A DNA stretch of 64,000 nt from Epichloe hybrida (GCA_019022495.1 JAFEKR010000022.1:558001-622000); one strand, 5' to 3'. Counted from the stretch's first letter, positions 42,341 to 56,010 are shown. Made by a program: numbers and translations. Notes: generated from the letters alone by a model not told the origin.

Positions 42341-45300
42341 GTAAAACATATTATATACCCCCTTTAGAGAAGAGATTTTAGGCATTCCTTACCTCCTATA
42401 AAGGGCAGGATAATAATAAGCCTAATAAAAGCTTAGGTTAGAATTAGGAATTATATCTTTTAGCCTACATGGAAGCTAAAGATAATAATAATAATATAGA
42501 GAAGCTACTATTAATAGTATATCTAAGTATTATATAATTCTTCTATTCCGGATTACAGACTAACTATAACACTACTAATATTAATATTCTTATGACCTTA
42601 AATAATTAAGCTTTCTAATACATATTCCTTAGGTAGGAGCTCTATAAGCTATAAGAGTGCAATAAAGGCTTAATTTACTATATCTCTAAAGAATGCTATT
42701 CTAAAGAGGTCTTTAGAGGGATTATGCCTAATACTAGCACCGTAGGAAAGTTAACTATAGGAGAGGTATAAGTAAAGGCTTTACTAAGATTAATACCTTT
42801 ATTAAAGGTAACCCCTTATAAACCCTAAATTATTACATTTAGCGCTAGATTAGTAGTTACAAGAGAAATCCTTTATATGCCTATAGAACTTAGAGAGCTT
42901 AAATTTTATATTCTTAATATAGCTACCCCCTTCCTTTTCTTAATTACTAATATAGATAAAATACAAGTTAAGATTAATAACCTTACTAATATACTTATCT
43001 AAGGTAATAAGACTATACCTATTGTGTGATAATAGGGCTATCCTTAGTGGTTACTAGAAGCAAGAGAGATAGTTACCTTCTACCTTTTAGAAGGAGATAT
43101 CTATTAATTACATTGTTAACTTAGTTACCCTTCCGTATAACGACTTATAAAGATCCTTTACTAAGCTAGTTACGAAGTTAAATGCTAGGTAATTAAGGAA
43201 TTAACCAAAGTCTACTACTATTGCTAGATATATAGAAAGGCCCCTAGTTAATTCAAGTTCATAATTAAAGATAACCACGAATTTAACTATAAGATCATTG
43301 TTAATATTGTGCAGATTAATGGCTGACTAGTGCTTTATATTATTGATTTAGTAATATTATTCTAGGTAGCCTAATTCCTTAATCTAAAGAAGCAGAAGGC
43401 TCGAGACATCTAGGATGGAATCCGCAAATATTAGATTAATACTTATCTTAGACCTCTAGATTAGATTATCTATAATGCTAGTAATAACTTCGCTTCCGCT
43501 AAATTCAGGCATTATACTCGATTAATATTAATTAAAACTAGTGAGATGCTAATCAAAGCCTATAATAGCATTGGAAAGGTTAAGAGATACTATAAACCTT
43601 TACGCTAAGCCTACAATATTATTATAGACTTAATTAGAACAGAGCTTACGCTAGAGTAACGTCTCTAAATAGCTATTAAGGTAATTAATAACTCCATAGG
43701 CCTAAATAGTATTATCCTAACTATACTAGTCTTTAGAGGCTACCTATAAATAATAGATAAGTTACTACTAAGTGTCTTTATTATTTAATATACTAAAGTA
43801 ATTCATAAAGCCACTAATAAAGTCTACTACTATCTAGCTTTATAGTAGGTCTATAATGCCCTTAAAGCCTAGAATAGCCCTAATATAGCGCCTATATATT
43901 AGCTACCCCTATAAGCTAATGTTTACATGTAAAGAGAGAAGGGTAGCTAGCATAGCCCTTATAAGCTACTTACTACTAATAGAGAGACCTATATAGTTAA
44001 TATGCCCCGTGGCCTAGTAAAGTTTTACTCTATAGTAGTAAAGCCCTATTATAAAGACCTATGTACTATAGAGAGGCTAGAGTAGTAGGAGATAAAGCCC
44101 TATAATTTACTAGAGTAATAGCTAAGTAATATAAAGGAAGGAGAAGCTATATAACTAACTGCTACTAATAAAAGAGATCCTCTAATAGAAGAAGGCAAAA
44201 AGCTATAAGCACTAGCTAAGAGAAAGCAAGGGAGACTAAGACAGGCCCTTATAGTGTAATTTATAAGTATAGGAGAGTCTAATAAAAAGGCTTATAAAGC
44301 CTAAAAGGCCCTGAGAGGAAGCTATTAAGTTAAAGACTTATTACCACGCCCTAAAGGAATAAAAGTAAGGAAAAGAAGACCTTATAGCCCTAAGAAGGAT
44401 ATTAGTCTAGTGTAGCTCTATATACTTATAAATAAAGACTAGGAGAAGGCCTTTATTTAAGAGGTTATAACCAGAGGGATGCTAAGTATAGTATTCCTTA
44501 TAGTAAAGAAGGAGGCTAATTAAAACCTTACCCTTTAGCTCCGCTAAGAAGGAAGGATTATAACCCTAGGAAAACCCTTTAAGCAGTCTAATTAAGCTAA
44601 GATTAACGCTTTACAAGCTTGTAATATGTTCAAATTCATCAAGTTTAACCTAGTAAAGCATAGAGGTTATAGAATCTTTGATTCTTATATAGTTAGAGAG
44701 ATCAAAGGCAAAGGAACAGACTCGCTATATAAGAAATCCCGCCTCGTTATACAAGGCTATAATAACAAAGGAAAGGAATTTATCCTAACGTAATTGCTAA
44801 TAATTCAACAAGCAAGCCAACGCCTCATCATAGCTATCACTTTATTATTAAGAAAAAGAGGCATTTACCTTTGGATTCGTAATATCACGTAAGCTTACAC
44901 TTAATTACACATAGTGCTAATGAGGCTAATTATTATAAGATTGCTAAAGTAAATTATATATCTCTTTCTAGAAGGGACTGTAATTGAATTAATCAGACCT
45001 CTTTACGGGATCGCAGAGGCCGGAACCCACTAGTAGGCAACGTACTTCTGTTACCATAGGGATAACCTTAATATAACAACTTTAACCTATAATCCCTGCT
45101 TATTAATTATAGCTCTGAATAATAAGAACCTCTTTAGTATTATTAGAATGCAAACCAATGATATATTAGGCCTAAGTAATAATAACTTCTTCTAAAAAGA
45201 AGAGAAAGAGCTCTAGAAGGCTAATTTTATAGCTAAAGAAAAGCAATGATTAACCGCCAAGAATCCCCTTATCTTTAATAGCTATATCTTAACCTAGAAT

Positions 45301-46302
45301 ACTAATAACTTGCTAATATTAACCTAAAAAGGCTAGAGTTAGAAGATTAAGGAAGTTAATCCTTAATCCCTAATAGTAAAGTAAGACTATATAGAATAAT
45401 AAGCCTAAGGAAGCTATATTATAACTATATATTAACTAGAAGCTTCCTATAACCTATTAATTATAGCTTAACACTAAGAACCCTCTAGGGAAGATATTAT
45501 ATACCTTAATAAACGCCTTAAGTAGTAGATTAAGAATTAATAACACGGACTATAATATATCCCTTTAGTTCTTAAAGAGGTAAAGCTCTTTATGTTTATA
45601 AATAGATTGCTTGCTAACAACAAGGATCTAAGCTCACAGATTGGATATGTGATTGTGATTAGCAACAAGATGATGTAAGATAATAATACCTTTATTATAA
45701 AAGGTAACATTATTATGTATAGCTTAATAAAGAGCAAGAGAGTTACTTATAGCGCGCTTACCTCTAAGTTATATAGCATGGTTTAAGGCGCAGATATTAC
45801 CTACACAATTTCCATGACTTTATATTAGATTACGAATTAATTAAAGATACCTCGAATTTCTATGATTCTCTGTACTAATTCTTTTTCATTATATAAATGT
45901 CTTATAAAGCTAGGAACCATAAAGGAGAAGAGACTAATGATTAATATTATAGCCCTTTGTTAATTATACAAAAGGTATAAGATCTACGAAGTTAGATGGA
46001 TTAACGGCAATGATAATCCGGCGGATATAATAATAAAAGCATCGCCAAATTTATTACTTTTCTCTTTAATTAATTTAAACGAATTAATAATTTATGTTAA
46101 AGGATAGGTAAAGAGACTTGTAATATTAGGAGATAGGAGCTTAGGTAAGGAATAACAGATTAATTTAATTAACCAATACTATAATAGCTAATTAGAGTAG
46201 CGGATTCCCATCAAGGGATCCACTAGTGTATACTTTCCTTTAATCTAATTTTTATTACGTTTTTAAGCTCTTTAGCCACGAAGGAAAAAGAGAGATTGCT
46301 AG
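42341..46302 (+). pseudogene. Cop1-C pol remnant
   Basis: The protease region (about 42530-42600) is not clear. The integrase zinc domain is about 43100-43230, where tacattgttaacttagttac matches the family's LHRRFGHP with Arg and His codons mutated. The integrase Glu is changed to Lys at 43582-43584 (..GKVKRY.. for GKVERY). Reverse transcriptase is about 44590-45170, with the catalytic pair read as Asn-Asp at 45157-45162. RNase H is about 45587-45990, reading ..LLANNKDLSSQIGYVIVIS... A purine tract, aaggaaaaagagagat, lies before the 3' LTR. Same organisation as A and D. Confidence 0.88.
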
Positions 46303-46558
46303 TGTTAATTCCTTTGGATCTTTATTAGTTTAATTATGGCTAAAGACTAGACTAATTATAGGTCTAGCGCGATGCACGCGATATAATTGGCTGCATTAAT
46401 TCGCCACCCCCTTTTGTGCCCCACATACGGATTTCGCTCACTTTTCTAGCATCTAGACTTTCCCTCTCTTCTCCCTCTTTCCTAGCTAGCTAACTAACTA
46501 TCATTGACTTCAATCATACGGGATTTATTACCTGCGCAGGACCTTGGTGAATCCAACA
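46303..46558 (+). repeat. Cop1-C 3' LTR (256 bp)
   Basis: Starts TGTTAATTCC and ends GAATCCAACA, followed by the taacc duplication. Confidence 0.95.
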
Positions 46559-46563
46559 TAACC

Positions 46564-46605
46564 CCTAGGCTTATAATAATATATCTTTAACTAGAATCTA
46601 TTACA
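46564..46605 (+). repeat. Gyp1 3' LTR, last part
   Basis: Rejoins 39799 after removal of Cop1-C and one taacc copy; the proposed end is tctattaca at 46605. The end is inferred from the TG...CA rule without a second LTR for comparison. Confidence 0.5.
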
Positions 46606-49446
46606 CTATTTATTTTACTATTAGAATTACTATTTACCTAAGTTTTATATATTATTTAGCTAGGACTACTAGGCTAAGCTTTCTTTACTTATAATAACTA
46701 TAAAGATTATAAGCCTTACTAAGCTATTAGTAAAAAGACTAGAGTTTATAAAATAGGAGGTAGTAATACTAACTAGGAGAAGTACTAACCCTAAGGAGGC
46801 ACTAATAAGAAGATAGCCTAAGTTTAAGAATTTAGGGTTTAAAGGAAATTTCTTCTGCTTACTTACTAACTATTTTAGTTAGAAAGGCGGAATATAAGTG
46901 TGAATTAGTTATAATATTAAAGGAGTATTACTTAGATTAAAAGAGAACTTTCTAATAATTAAATATAAGAGTAAGGTCCTAGTAAAGATAATAAATAATA
47001 TAGGGGGGGATAACCTATTCTTTACTATAAGTCTTTAGTAAGGAAAATAGTGTTATCTAATGTTAACTAACTAGTCCCTAGGTTTATATAACCTTACTAT
47101 AATATTAATAGTATAAAACCTAGTTATAGAAAGTTTACTACTAGTAAAAACCATTAGAAAAGGGAAAGAGGCTGTAGTTAAAGGACTAAAATAGGTCTTT
47201 ATTAGCTATTATATAGATAGTCTAAATCCTATAGCTATTTAAATCTCTAATTAAAATTAAAAAGCAAAGTTTAATATAATAAATAACTTTATAGTTAGAA
47301 CTTACTATAACCTAGTTATAGGTTAATATATCTCTCCTAGTTTAATAATTCTACACTAGGATATGCTTATTAGTAAAAATATATAGGTAATTAAAGGTTT
47401 AGTATAATTTATAGCTAGATAACTATTAAAGGCCTAAATAACTAAGAAGCTAAAGAAGTAAGGGTTTAGGTAAAAGTCCCTAATAAAGAGGGGTACCCTA
47501 ATATTTAAAGCTTTATTAGATTAGTGTAAGTAAATTCGTAAATAATTAGCAGTAGGAAAAATAATTACATTACTATACGCTTATAGGAACTAAACTACTA
47601 CTAAACTAACTAACTTATTAGGGGCAGATTCTAAACTAATTAGGGATATTGCTTAGATAGGATAGCTAGCTCCTTGCTATAATAAAGCCTTAGGAATCTT
47701 CTTAAGTGCTTTTCCCCTTATAGTTACACTTAAATTCCTAGACTCTATCCTAAAGATAATAGCAAAGTTTATAAAAGCATACCCTTATAATATATTTTAT
47801 ACTATAGGGTTATTTATAGCTTTTATTATTTAAAGTAACTTAATTAACTCCCTTACTAGAAGAATAAAGATGTTTCCTAAGATACCTAGGAAAGTAAATA
47901 GGAAGGTAATCCTAGATATAAAACTAGTTAGGGTTAAAGAATTTTACGTTTATTTTTAATACTAGCTAAGGTTATGCTATAACCTTTAACTTTTAAGGTT
48001 TTTATACCCCTTTTATAATATACTACTAATAGTAGTAAGGGCTTATAAGGTAATAGGAAATACTATAAAGGTAAAAAATATCCTTAAGGATAATAAAGTT
48101 TAATAGAAGCTAAGACTAGTAACCTTAAGGATAGAAAGCTTACCCCTTATATTCTAATTATCTTTAATTCCTTTATGCCTATAGGATAATATCTATAGTA
48201 TATTACATAGAATACTTAACTCTAATAGGCTAGTATAGGAGTAACTATCCTTAATAGTGTAAGGCCTGCAGGCCTTAGGCTTATTTTATTTACTTAGGTT
48301 ACTAACCTCCCTAGTAAGACTAAAGGCTTAGAATATAGTAATCCTAAAGGATTTTCTATAATAATATTACTTAACTAAAGCTATAATATATAAACTTAAA
48401 AATAACCTTTTATTTAATTCCTATTATATAAGCTTAGTTCAAATAGGGTTAAAGGATAGGAATACTCTATATTAACTATAGAGAGTAAAATAGCCTATTA
48501 TAATAGAGATACTAGGCATACCTAATAAGGCTAGGAGAATTATAGCTATAACTAAGGATAATAGGGAGCTAGGTAAAGCCCCCTTAAATCCTTTACTTAA
48601 AAACCTAGCTAATAGAAATAATAGAGAAATAGACTATGCTTAGGGAGATAAGCAAAACCCTAGTAATAGTAGGATAAATAATAGTTATAGAAAAGGTAAA
48701 GAGGGTAATAAAGATAAAGATCTAGACGCTAAGGATAATAATAATACCTTAGGGAGAAAACACAAGAGGACTACATTAGATATTAGGTCTCTAAGGCCGC
48801 GACCCCTACTAACTAACCTATAGCTACCACTAGAATCTAGCAGAGGACTAGGGATGTCTTTTAAGAATAGAATATTAACTATTATAACTATATTTATCTA
48901 GGTTAAAAGATTACTTACTAGTAAGTGTTCTTATAGCCTTAGAAACATATTTATATTTAGTAATATACATAATATTAGATTAGACCCTGTTATGCTAAAC
49001 TTGGCCTCCTCTTTAGTGTGTTATATATTTTAAGGTAATTAGGATAGTGCTAAAATAACTAAGACCCCCCTTAGTAAAATACTAGGGCTAGCTGCATAAT
49101 AACTACTAATCTAAGACCTGCAAGACTTAGTAAAACTAGCTATAGATTATAGAATTACTATAACTCCTAACTTATTTATGTTTAATAAGCGTAAGCTTAT
49201 ACTAAGAGGCATGCCTAAGTTATCTAAAGTCTGAAATATAAGCCCTAAGGAATATAATAATATAGTAACTATATTTAAGCTTAAAGCTAAGGGCTAGGCT
49301 ACTTCTTAGAAGCCTACTCCTCCTATCTTACTAACTAGAATTAAGTTATTAAAGAACTAATTTAAACTTCTTCTAAAGAGACCCTTTCTAGGTTATATAA
49401 TAATATTACTAAACCTATAGTTCTTATAAATAAGGGGCTTAAAGGC
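46606..49446 (+). other. Unrecognised degraded coding-like sequence, segment 1
   Basis: This 2.8-kb RIP-like stretch contains no retroelement domain I recognise. With Gln at TAA/TAG, plus-strand frames give long translations, for example near 47640-47860 (..NKALGIFLSAFPLIVTLKF..), a hydrophilic Lys/Asp/Asn-rich part near 48640-48770, and ..LVKLAIDYRITITPNLF.. near 49115-49180. TGA is rare everywhere in RIP-mutated DNA, so this is weak evidence for coding. The same sequence seems to continue at 56011 and 62925. It may be an old transposon of another class or a duplicated host gene. Confidence 0.4.
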
Positions 49447-49636
49447 TGTGAGAATAAGGGATAGCTAGGCAAGAGGTATAGGGGCACTCATATATTGACT
49501 AAAGCTTGCTAGGTCTAAGTGTGTTATGCGTGCGAGTCGCTAACTTATAGCTAGTAGCTTGCTAGTGTCACGTGGACCTAGCCCTATAGCGTGGTACGCT
49601 AGCGGGGTGCACCTGTGTTATAAGTAGGGCCTTATA
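49447..49636 (-). repeat. Gyp4 3' LTR (190 bp)
   Basis: Plus strand starts tgtgagaataaggg and ends gggccttata (CACA in the partner). Confidence 0.94.
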
Positions 49637-49647
49637 ATTATCCCCCT

Positions 49648-50900
49648 ACTTATAGCTAGGCTTCTAAATAGCTTTCCCTAGCCTTAATATAGCTATTTAC
49701 TAACTAGCTAATAATAAAAATAATAATAAATAAATTAGTTAGCTTTACAATATAAATTTCATTATAACTTACTATTATATTACTCCCTTTTCCTCCTTAT
49801 AACTCTAGATTATTCTAATTAATTTTAATTAGACTTTATTTACCCTAACTTATTATATACCTATCCTTACTATTTTATTATAGAAGCTAATACTATTTGC
49901 TTCTATAAGTGCTCTTATATATACTACTTACACACTAGCTATACTAACTTTAAGAGGCACTTGCTAATTAAGGCTACTTTAATAAGGATTATATATAGTT
50001 TTCCTTATTCTTTACTTAGAAGTAGTGCTACTAGGGATAAGTAGTTAAAGTATTATCTCTAATATAATAAGCATAGTAATACCTATAAGATAGTAAGTTA
50101 CTTAGTATTCTATTACTATATACTTCTAACTTACTAACTTTTTTATACTAGGCTATAGTAATAATAGCTAGTGACTTTTCTAACCTAATAGTTATTTATA
50201 AGTAAGTGTAAGCCCTTATAGGCACTACTATTTCTACCCTAAATAAAGAGGGTATTAGTATTTTTTTAGAGGAGACTTACTATAGCTTTACTAAGTATGT
50301 CCTTAACTTAGTTATAGGATTTAACTATATAAACACCTTATACTACGTTACCTTTAGGTTAACTAGTGCTATAAAGGCGTATTAAGTCTATTAAATCCTA
50401 ACCTAATTACTTATTATTTACTAACCTTTCTATATAAGCCACCTCTATTTCTTACTAGAGCTATCTAGTTTCTTAGTAGTAGTTATAAGTTACCTTAGTA
50501 GCTATAGCCTTATTCCCCTCTCTTTTAGTTTACCCTTAGCTTTTTATTATTTATTTACTAGGGCTTTACTAATATTTTAATAGGAGGACCTAGAGGATAC
50601 TATAGCTATATAGGAAGCATATATAGTTCTTTAGCTTTGTTTATTAGATCTAGGCTATATTACCTAGGCTATAGTAGTGTACTACTTCTTTTATGCTATA
50701 GAGAAGGTAATTTAGGCTAATAAGAATAAGGTAAAGTATAGGTTTATTAATAGTAAGGTTATCTCCTATCTAAGGGCTATAATAGAGGGTTTTCTAGTTA
50801 CTTTACCTACGCTTTAGGCGCTATTTTCTTTGTTTTTTTGTAATATAATGTAAACCTTTAGGTAGAATTTTTAGGTAACTAATAATATTAAGCCTTTACT
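49648..50900. other. Gyp4 region beyond integrase, no domain recognised
   Basis: About 1.25 kb between the end of pol and the 3' LTR. On the plus strand, around 49895-49975, one frame reads CFYKCSYIYYLHTSYTNFKRH, which resembles a zinc-finger spacing, and another plus frame at 50230-50900 is free of TGA. Both are interrupted by TAA/TAG. I cannot decide whether this was an extra antisense ORF or a chance pattern. Confidence 0.35.
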
Positions 50901-53900
50901 ATAGTAACGTTATTCCTTAGTGCTTGTGATTTGCTTATAACTTACTATGCTTTCTCCTTATTTTGCTTTAATAGAAGGCTTAAATTATATATTAAGTGCT
51001 TTCTATATCTTTTACTACTACTTATTAATTATATTTACTTAGCTAACCCTTCTATTTTACTAGGTATTTATTATCTTTATAAGTCTTCCTATAATCCTTA
51101 ACTTCTTTAACTTTAAATTTATTATCTTTATCTTTAAGGTCTAGTATTAGCATTTCTTTGTTTATAGTATCTTTCTAGTAATTCTATAGCTCTAATAGAC
51201 TAATATAGAATATATTATATAGTTAACTATACTTATTAGGTAGCGCTAGTTAGTATGCTTATTTACCTATAGTATTAAGTATTTAAAATAGCTTAATAAA
51301 TCTAGGGGTTAGCTTCTATTTTACGTCCTTAAGTCTAATATTCTTTACTAATAGTAGTACTAAGTCTTCTCTTTTTAAGGTTAATAGCTAGTGTTATTAG
51401 TTATAATACTTTACCTATGCTTTAGTAGCTTTTACCTAGTTATATGCTAGTTTCTCCCTAACCTTATATAGCTTTTATATATATGTATAGGCTTCTAGGA
51501 CCTCCCCCTCCTTGCTCTTGCCCTTAAGAGCTAGATAAAACTTAGGTAAATAGCCTATAAGAGCGTAGTTAGGGGAGTAACCTATTATTCTATTAATAGT
51601 ATTATTATACGCGAATTAAGCTATTAGGAGTAGCTTTAGCTATAGCTATTAGTTTTCTTTAATAAAGCATTATAGGTAATATTTAAGCACTTAGTTTATT
51701 CTCTTTATTTACTTATTAGTTTAGGGGTAAAACGCTATTAAAAGCCTACGCTTTATATATAATAGGTAATATATATTTAACTAGAATTAGCTTATAAACA
51801 CTAATCCTCTATTAGATATAATACCCTCTAGTGCCCTAAATTAAAGCTTAATCTCCTTATAAAATAACTTTACTAATTTAGCTATATTAATTATAGTCTT
51901 TATAAGGAGAAAGATAGAGTACTTAGTAAATTAGTCTATAATTACTAGAATTACGTTAGTTTCTTACTTACCTAGCCACACTAGTAGCAAACCTGTGATA
52001 AAGTCTATTAAGATTTTTACCTATAGTTACCTTAGTATTAGTAGTAATTTAAGGCTTCTATATAGGCAGTGCTATCTAGCTACTACACACTAGTATACCC
52101 TATAGCTAGATATATAGTCTAAAATAGCTTTACTTATTACTAGCTACTAATAATAATATTTTAGCAGCTTAAGAGTGTGTTTAGTCCTAAAGTAACCTAC
52201 TAGTAAATTATTATAGTATAGCTATAAAAGCTCCTATTATAAGATAGGCTCCTATAGAATAACTACCTAGTCTTTATATATTAGGAGACCCCTTATACTA
52301 CGTAACTATAGACTAGCCTTTCCCCTCCCTTTTACTTAGGAGTTAACCTTACCTTTATACTTTTATAAATCTAAATCTTAGTCCTATGCCTTCTATAGTA
52401 GCTACACTAATAGTTTATTTACTGCGGATTAGTAAGGATTTAGTAATATAATAGCCCCTTAAATTACTTATACTATACTAATATCTTAGATATATACTAC
52501 CTTCTCCTTAAAATCACCCTTATTTAGCTAACCTATTACTAGATTTATAGTAGCTAACTAGCCTTCTACCTAGGCTACTCTTACCTTAGTAAGTTCTAAG
52601 ACTAGTATTATACTATAACTTCTTTAATATATTAGTACTTTTTCTTTTACTATATAGATATTTACTATTTTCCTTTAAAGCTCTAGTAGGAGTGCCCTAT
52701 TTAATATAGGTTTACCCTTATAATTAAACCTTCTTAATAGTATATCTATAGGGTTACTCTTCCTTAGTTTATACTTAATTATAAAATAAAAAAGGTAAAG
52801 GAATATATACTATTATACCTATCTTCTATTTAGCTTTTACTACCTTATAAAGGTTTATAGGTTATAATAGTCTAATAGGACCTCTATAGGTATCTCTATG
52901 CCTTTAATATAATATTACTAGTGTTTAAATAACTTTACTATAGTAAGTAACTCTTAATTAGCTATACTATAGTTATATTTAGTATCTATAAACTTCCTTA
53001 ACTAAAAGGCTACTAGATACTAATAGCCCTTATTATCTTACTAAGATAGGATTCCTACTATTACAAAAATCAAGGTATCTATCTTAATACTCACCGCTTA
53101 ACTTAGGTTATAGTGTTAAAGTAAAGGCGCTTGCTAAAAGGTATCTTTTAGCTAGTTAAACGCTAACTACTTCTTTTCTCTAAATATAAACCTCCTAGTC
53201 TAGATGCTATTTTAACTACCCTTTATTAGTATATAAAGAGGTACTATAATCCTAGAGTATTTGTAAATAAACTATTAATAGAAGTTATAGAATCTAAGGA
53301 ATAACTATATATCCTTAAAACTTATAAGCTTCTTCTATTCCTTAATTATATTAACTTAGCAGGTATCTATTAATATCCTATTAATAAAGAGAATAAACCC
53401 TAGGAATTTTACTAACTTCTTATAGAAAGAGTACTTAAAAGGTTTTACATATAACTTTGCTAACCTTATGTGCTTTAAGACTTACTTAATGTGTTTAGTA
53501 TGCTCCTCTTCTATCTTAAAGAAGATTAAGATATTATCTAGATATACCACATAAATAGTGTTAACTAGCCTATAAAGTGCCTTATAGATATAGCTTTAAA
53601 AAGTAGCTAGGGTATTAGTTAACCTAAAAGGCATTATAAGGTACTTATAGTGCTTATAACACGTGCGAAAAGCTATCTTCTACTTATTACCCTCTTTAAT
53701 GTGAATCTGGTAGTATATATCCTTAATATTAATCTTTAAAAAGAAATAAGCCCCTTAGTATTAATTAAGGATCTCTAAAATTAAGGGGAGAGTATAGTAA
53801 TTCTTTTATATTACCTTATTAAGTCCCTAATAGTTAATATATAGCTAGAGCGTTCTATCCTTCTTTAGTATAAATAAAATAAGCATGCCTATAGGGCTTT

Positions 53901-55815
53901 TTAAGGGTCTTATCTAGCCTTTCTTTAGGTTATTATTAATATATTCCTAGAGCTCTCTAAGTTTACTTTAGGAGAGAGGATAGATTAGTCTATATAGGGG
54001 TATAGCTCCTAGTATAAGATTAATTATATAGTTAGTTAACTTCTTTAATTGAAAACTCCCTACCTTATCTAAAGCAAATATATCTTTAAACTTATATAGT
54101 TTCTCTAGGATATTCTTAATAGTTTTATATACTTTTGCTTTCTCTTTATCTTTAAGGGGTATAAACTTATCTTCTATAATGCCTATAATAGCATATATTA
54201 TTATCTTATTATATATTACCTTTATAAACTTATGGGGAGTTAGTAGTAAAAAGGCTACCCTTCTCTTTTTAAACTACTATTCTTATAAGTATAAGTATAA
54301 GTACATGTGTTCTTCTATAAGTATATGTATTCTAATTAATATAGGGCTTCCCTTTGCTCTTAGGTTCTTATTAATAGCTATATATAGTAACTTAAGATCT
54401 TTCTTTTTACCCTATAAATCTTTAATTATAATAGGTACCTTATAGACACTATATTAAGGGACTATTAGAGCCCCTACTACCTTTAAGATAAGTGCTATAG
54501 CCTTAGCCTAATTAAGCTTATAAGTCTATATAAATTAGGCGCTTATAATATTAATCTTAGCATAACTATTAAGATTTACTACTGTTTTAATGTCTTTATA
54601 CCTATAAATAGTAACTAGTGTATAGAATTAGTATCTTACTAGTACCCTAGTGTTTAAGGTAAAGGTAAGGGCTTTTACTTTTACCTCTAGAAGTTTTTCT
54701 AACTCTCTTACTAGTCTTTCCTTAGCTTATTATAATTATAAATAAGGTGCTCTATACTACTATAATTAAAGTACTATTTTCTTCCTTATAATCTATTATT
54801 ATTTAGGTAAGTAGCTAGGGTCTTTTCCTTGTCCTTATCCTTATCTCTTTAGTCCCTATTTAGCTAATGCCCTTATAGGGAGTTATGTCTTTAGTGTTAA
54901 GCTACCTTATGTAGCTCCTTCTCTTCTAAATTATTTAGCTTTCGCTTATTCTTTAATATCACCTCCTAGAATCGCTAGGTAAGTTATATAATATCTTCTT
55001 ATGTTAGAATAGTAATATCTATATATAAGTTAATATAATCTTATAAGTTAGGAAGTAATTTTATAAAGAATATAAGAGTATAGGTCTTTTCTAGAGCTTA
55101 TTCTAGGTATTTCTCTAGTAAATCTAAGTAAATACTAAACTTAATAGGACTTTAGCTCTCCTTTTACTTTATGTTTTCTAGCTATATAGCTATTTATATA
55201 TTATAACTTATAGAGTCTTTAAGTAGTATAAGGGTCTAGTCTTAGAACTTATCCTAGTTATCCTTAGGATAATCCTAACTATTAGCTAGTTATTCTTTAA
55301 TATATTAGTCTTATCTAGCCTAATAGTTTATATATATATAGTTAAGTATAAAGAGAATCTTTTAGTTATCCTAGTAATACTTCTTCTTTACCCCCTTAAA
55401 GGTATAGTTAAGGTTATTAAGCTATATCTTATGCTTTTATAAGTTTATAAGGTATTAGAGTTTTATAATATTTTAGACCTTAACTTCTTAGCTACTAAGG
55501 CTTAAGAATAAACTATTCTTTTAGCCCCTTTTTGCTAATCCTTTATAAGATTATATTAAGTTAGTAAGCTTCTTTTCTTAATCCTATAGTTTCTTAAGTT
55601 ACTTAAGCTAAGTAATTTACTTCCTAACTACTATCTCTTTTACTACTATAGTAAAGGGTATAGCTTTAGATAAAGTTATAGAATATAGTATATCCCTAGC
55701 TATAGTATTACTATTATCTAGCTAATCCTAAGTAATATATAGTATAGTTCTAGTAAATTAGGTTATTCTCCCCCTTATATTACTCTTAGGTAGCTAGTAG
55801 GAGAAGCTTTAGAAT
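50901..55815 (-). pseudogene. Gyp4 gag-pol remnant
   Basis: On the minus strand, gag occupies roughly 55.8-54.5 kb (no knuckle placed). Reverse transcriptase is about 54.0-53.0 kb with YLDD changed to YLDN at 53544-53533 (..VVYLDNILI..), followed by RNase H. The integrase core near 52.02-51.88 kb reads ..ILIDFITGLLLVWLG.. and ..NVILVIIDQFTKYSIF... One of two catalytic RT Asp codons survives, and the first integrase Asp is intact, so this copy is damaged mostly by nonsense codons. Plus-strand open stretches inside it, such as 54179-54445, are antisense shadows. Confidence 0.82.
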
Positions 55816-56005
55816 TATAAGAATAAGGGATAGCTAGGTAAGAGGTATAGGGGCACTTATATATTAACTAAAGCTTACTAAGTCTAAGTGTGTTATACGT
55901 GTAAGTCGCTAACTTATAGCTAGTAGCTTGCTAGTGTCACGTGAACCTAGCCCTATAGCGTGGTGCGCTAGCGGGGTGCACCCGTGTTATAAGTGGGGCC
56001 TCACA
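55816..56005 (-). repeat. Gyp4 5' LTR (190 bp)
   Basis: Plus strand starts tataagaataaggg and ends gggcctcaca. It is followed by the aaggc duplication. Confidence 0.94.
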
Positions 56006-56010
56006 AAGGC

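Larger units (their letters stand above)
39800..46558 (+). mobile_element. Cop1 copia retrotransposon, copy C
   Basis: This is an uninterrupted plus-strand copy of 6759 bp with 256-bp LTRs (39800-40055 and 46303-46558) and the target duplication taacc at 39795-39799 and 46559-46563. It landed inside the Gyp1 3' LTR. It is the least damaged Cop1 reverse transcriptase in the window (QTND remains at the catalytic site), but it still has TAA/TAG in all domains. It serves as the reference copy for judging deletions in A and E. Confidence 0.96.
49447..56005 (-). mobile_element. Gyp4 Ty3/gypsy retrotransposon
   Basis: This is a complete minus-strand element of 6559 bp with 190-bp LTRs (49447-49636 and 55816-56005) and the target duplication aaggc at 49442-49446 and 56006-56010. 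The orientation is given by a purine tract (plus-strand tccccct, 49641-49647) and by minus-strand domains. Reverse transcriptase is YLDN at 53533-53544, and the integrase core is near 51880-52020. The LTR pair differs at about 16 of 190 positions, all transitions, with no indel. Confidence 0.95.

Noticed and set aside
45537..45737. 66-codon minus-strand open frame
   Set aside because: Antisense to Cop1-C RNase H, which is clearly readable on the plus strand.
54179..54445. 88-codon plus-strand open frame
   Set aside because: Antisense to Gyp4 pol; hydrophobic Ile/Leu/Tyr composition is what AT-rich antisense DNA gives.
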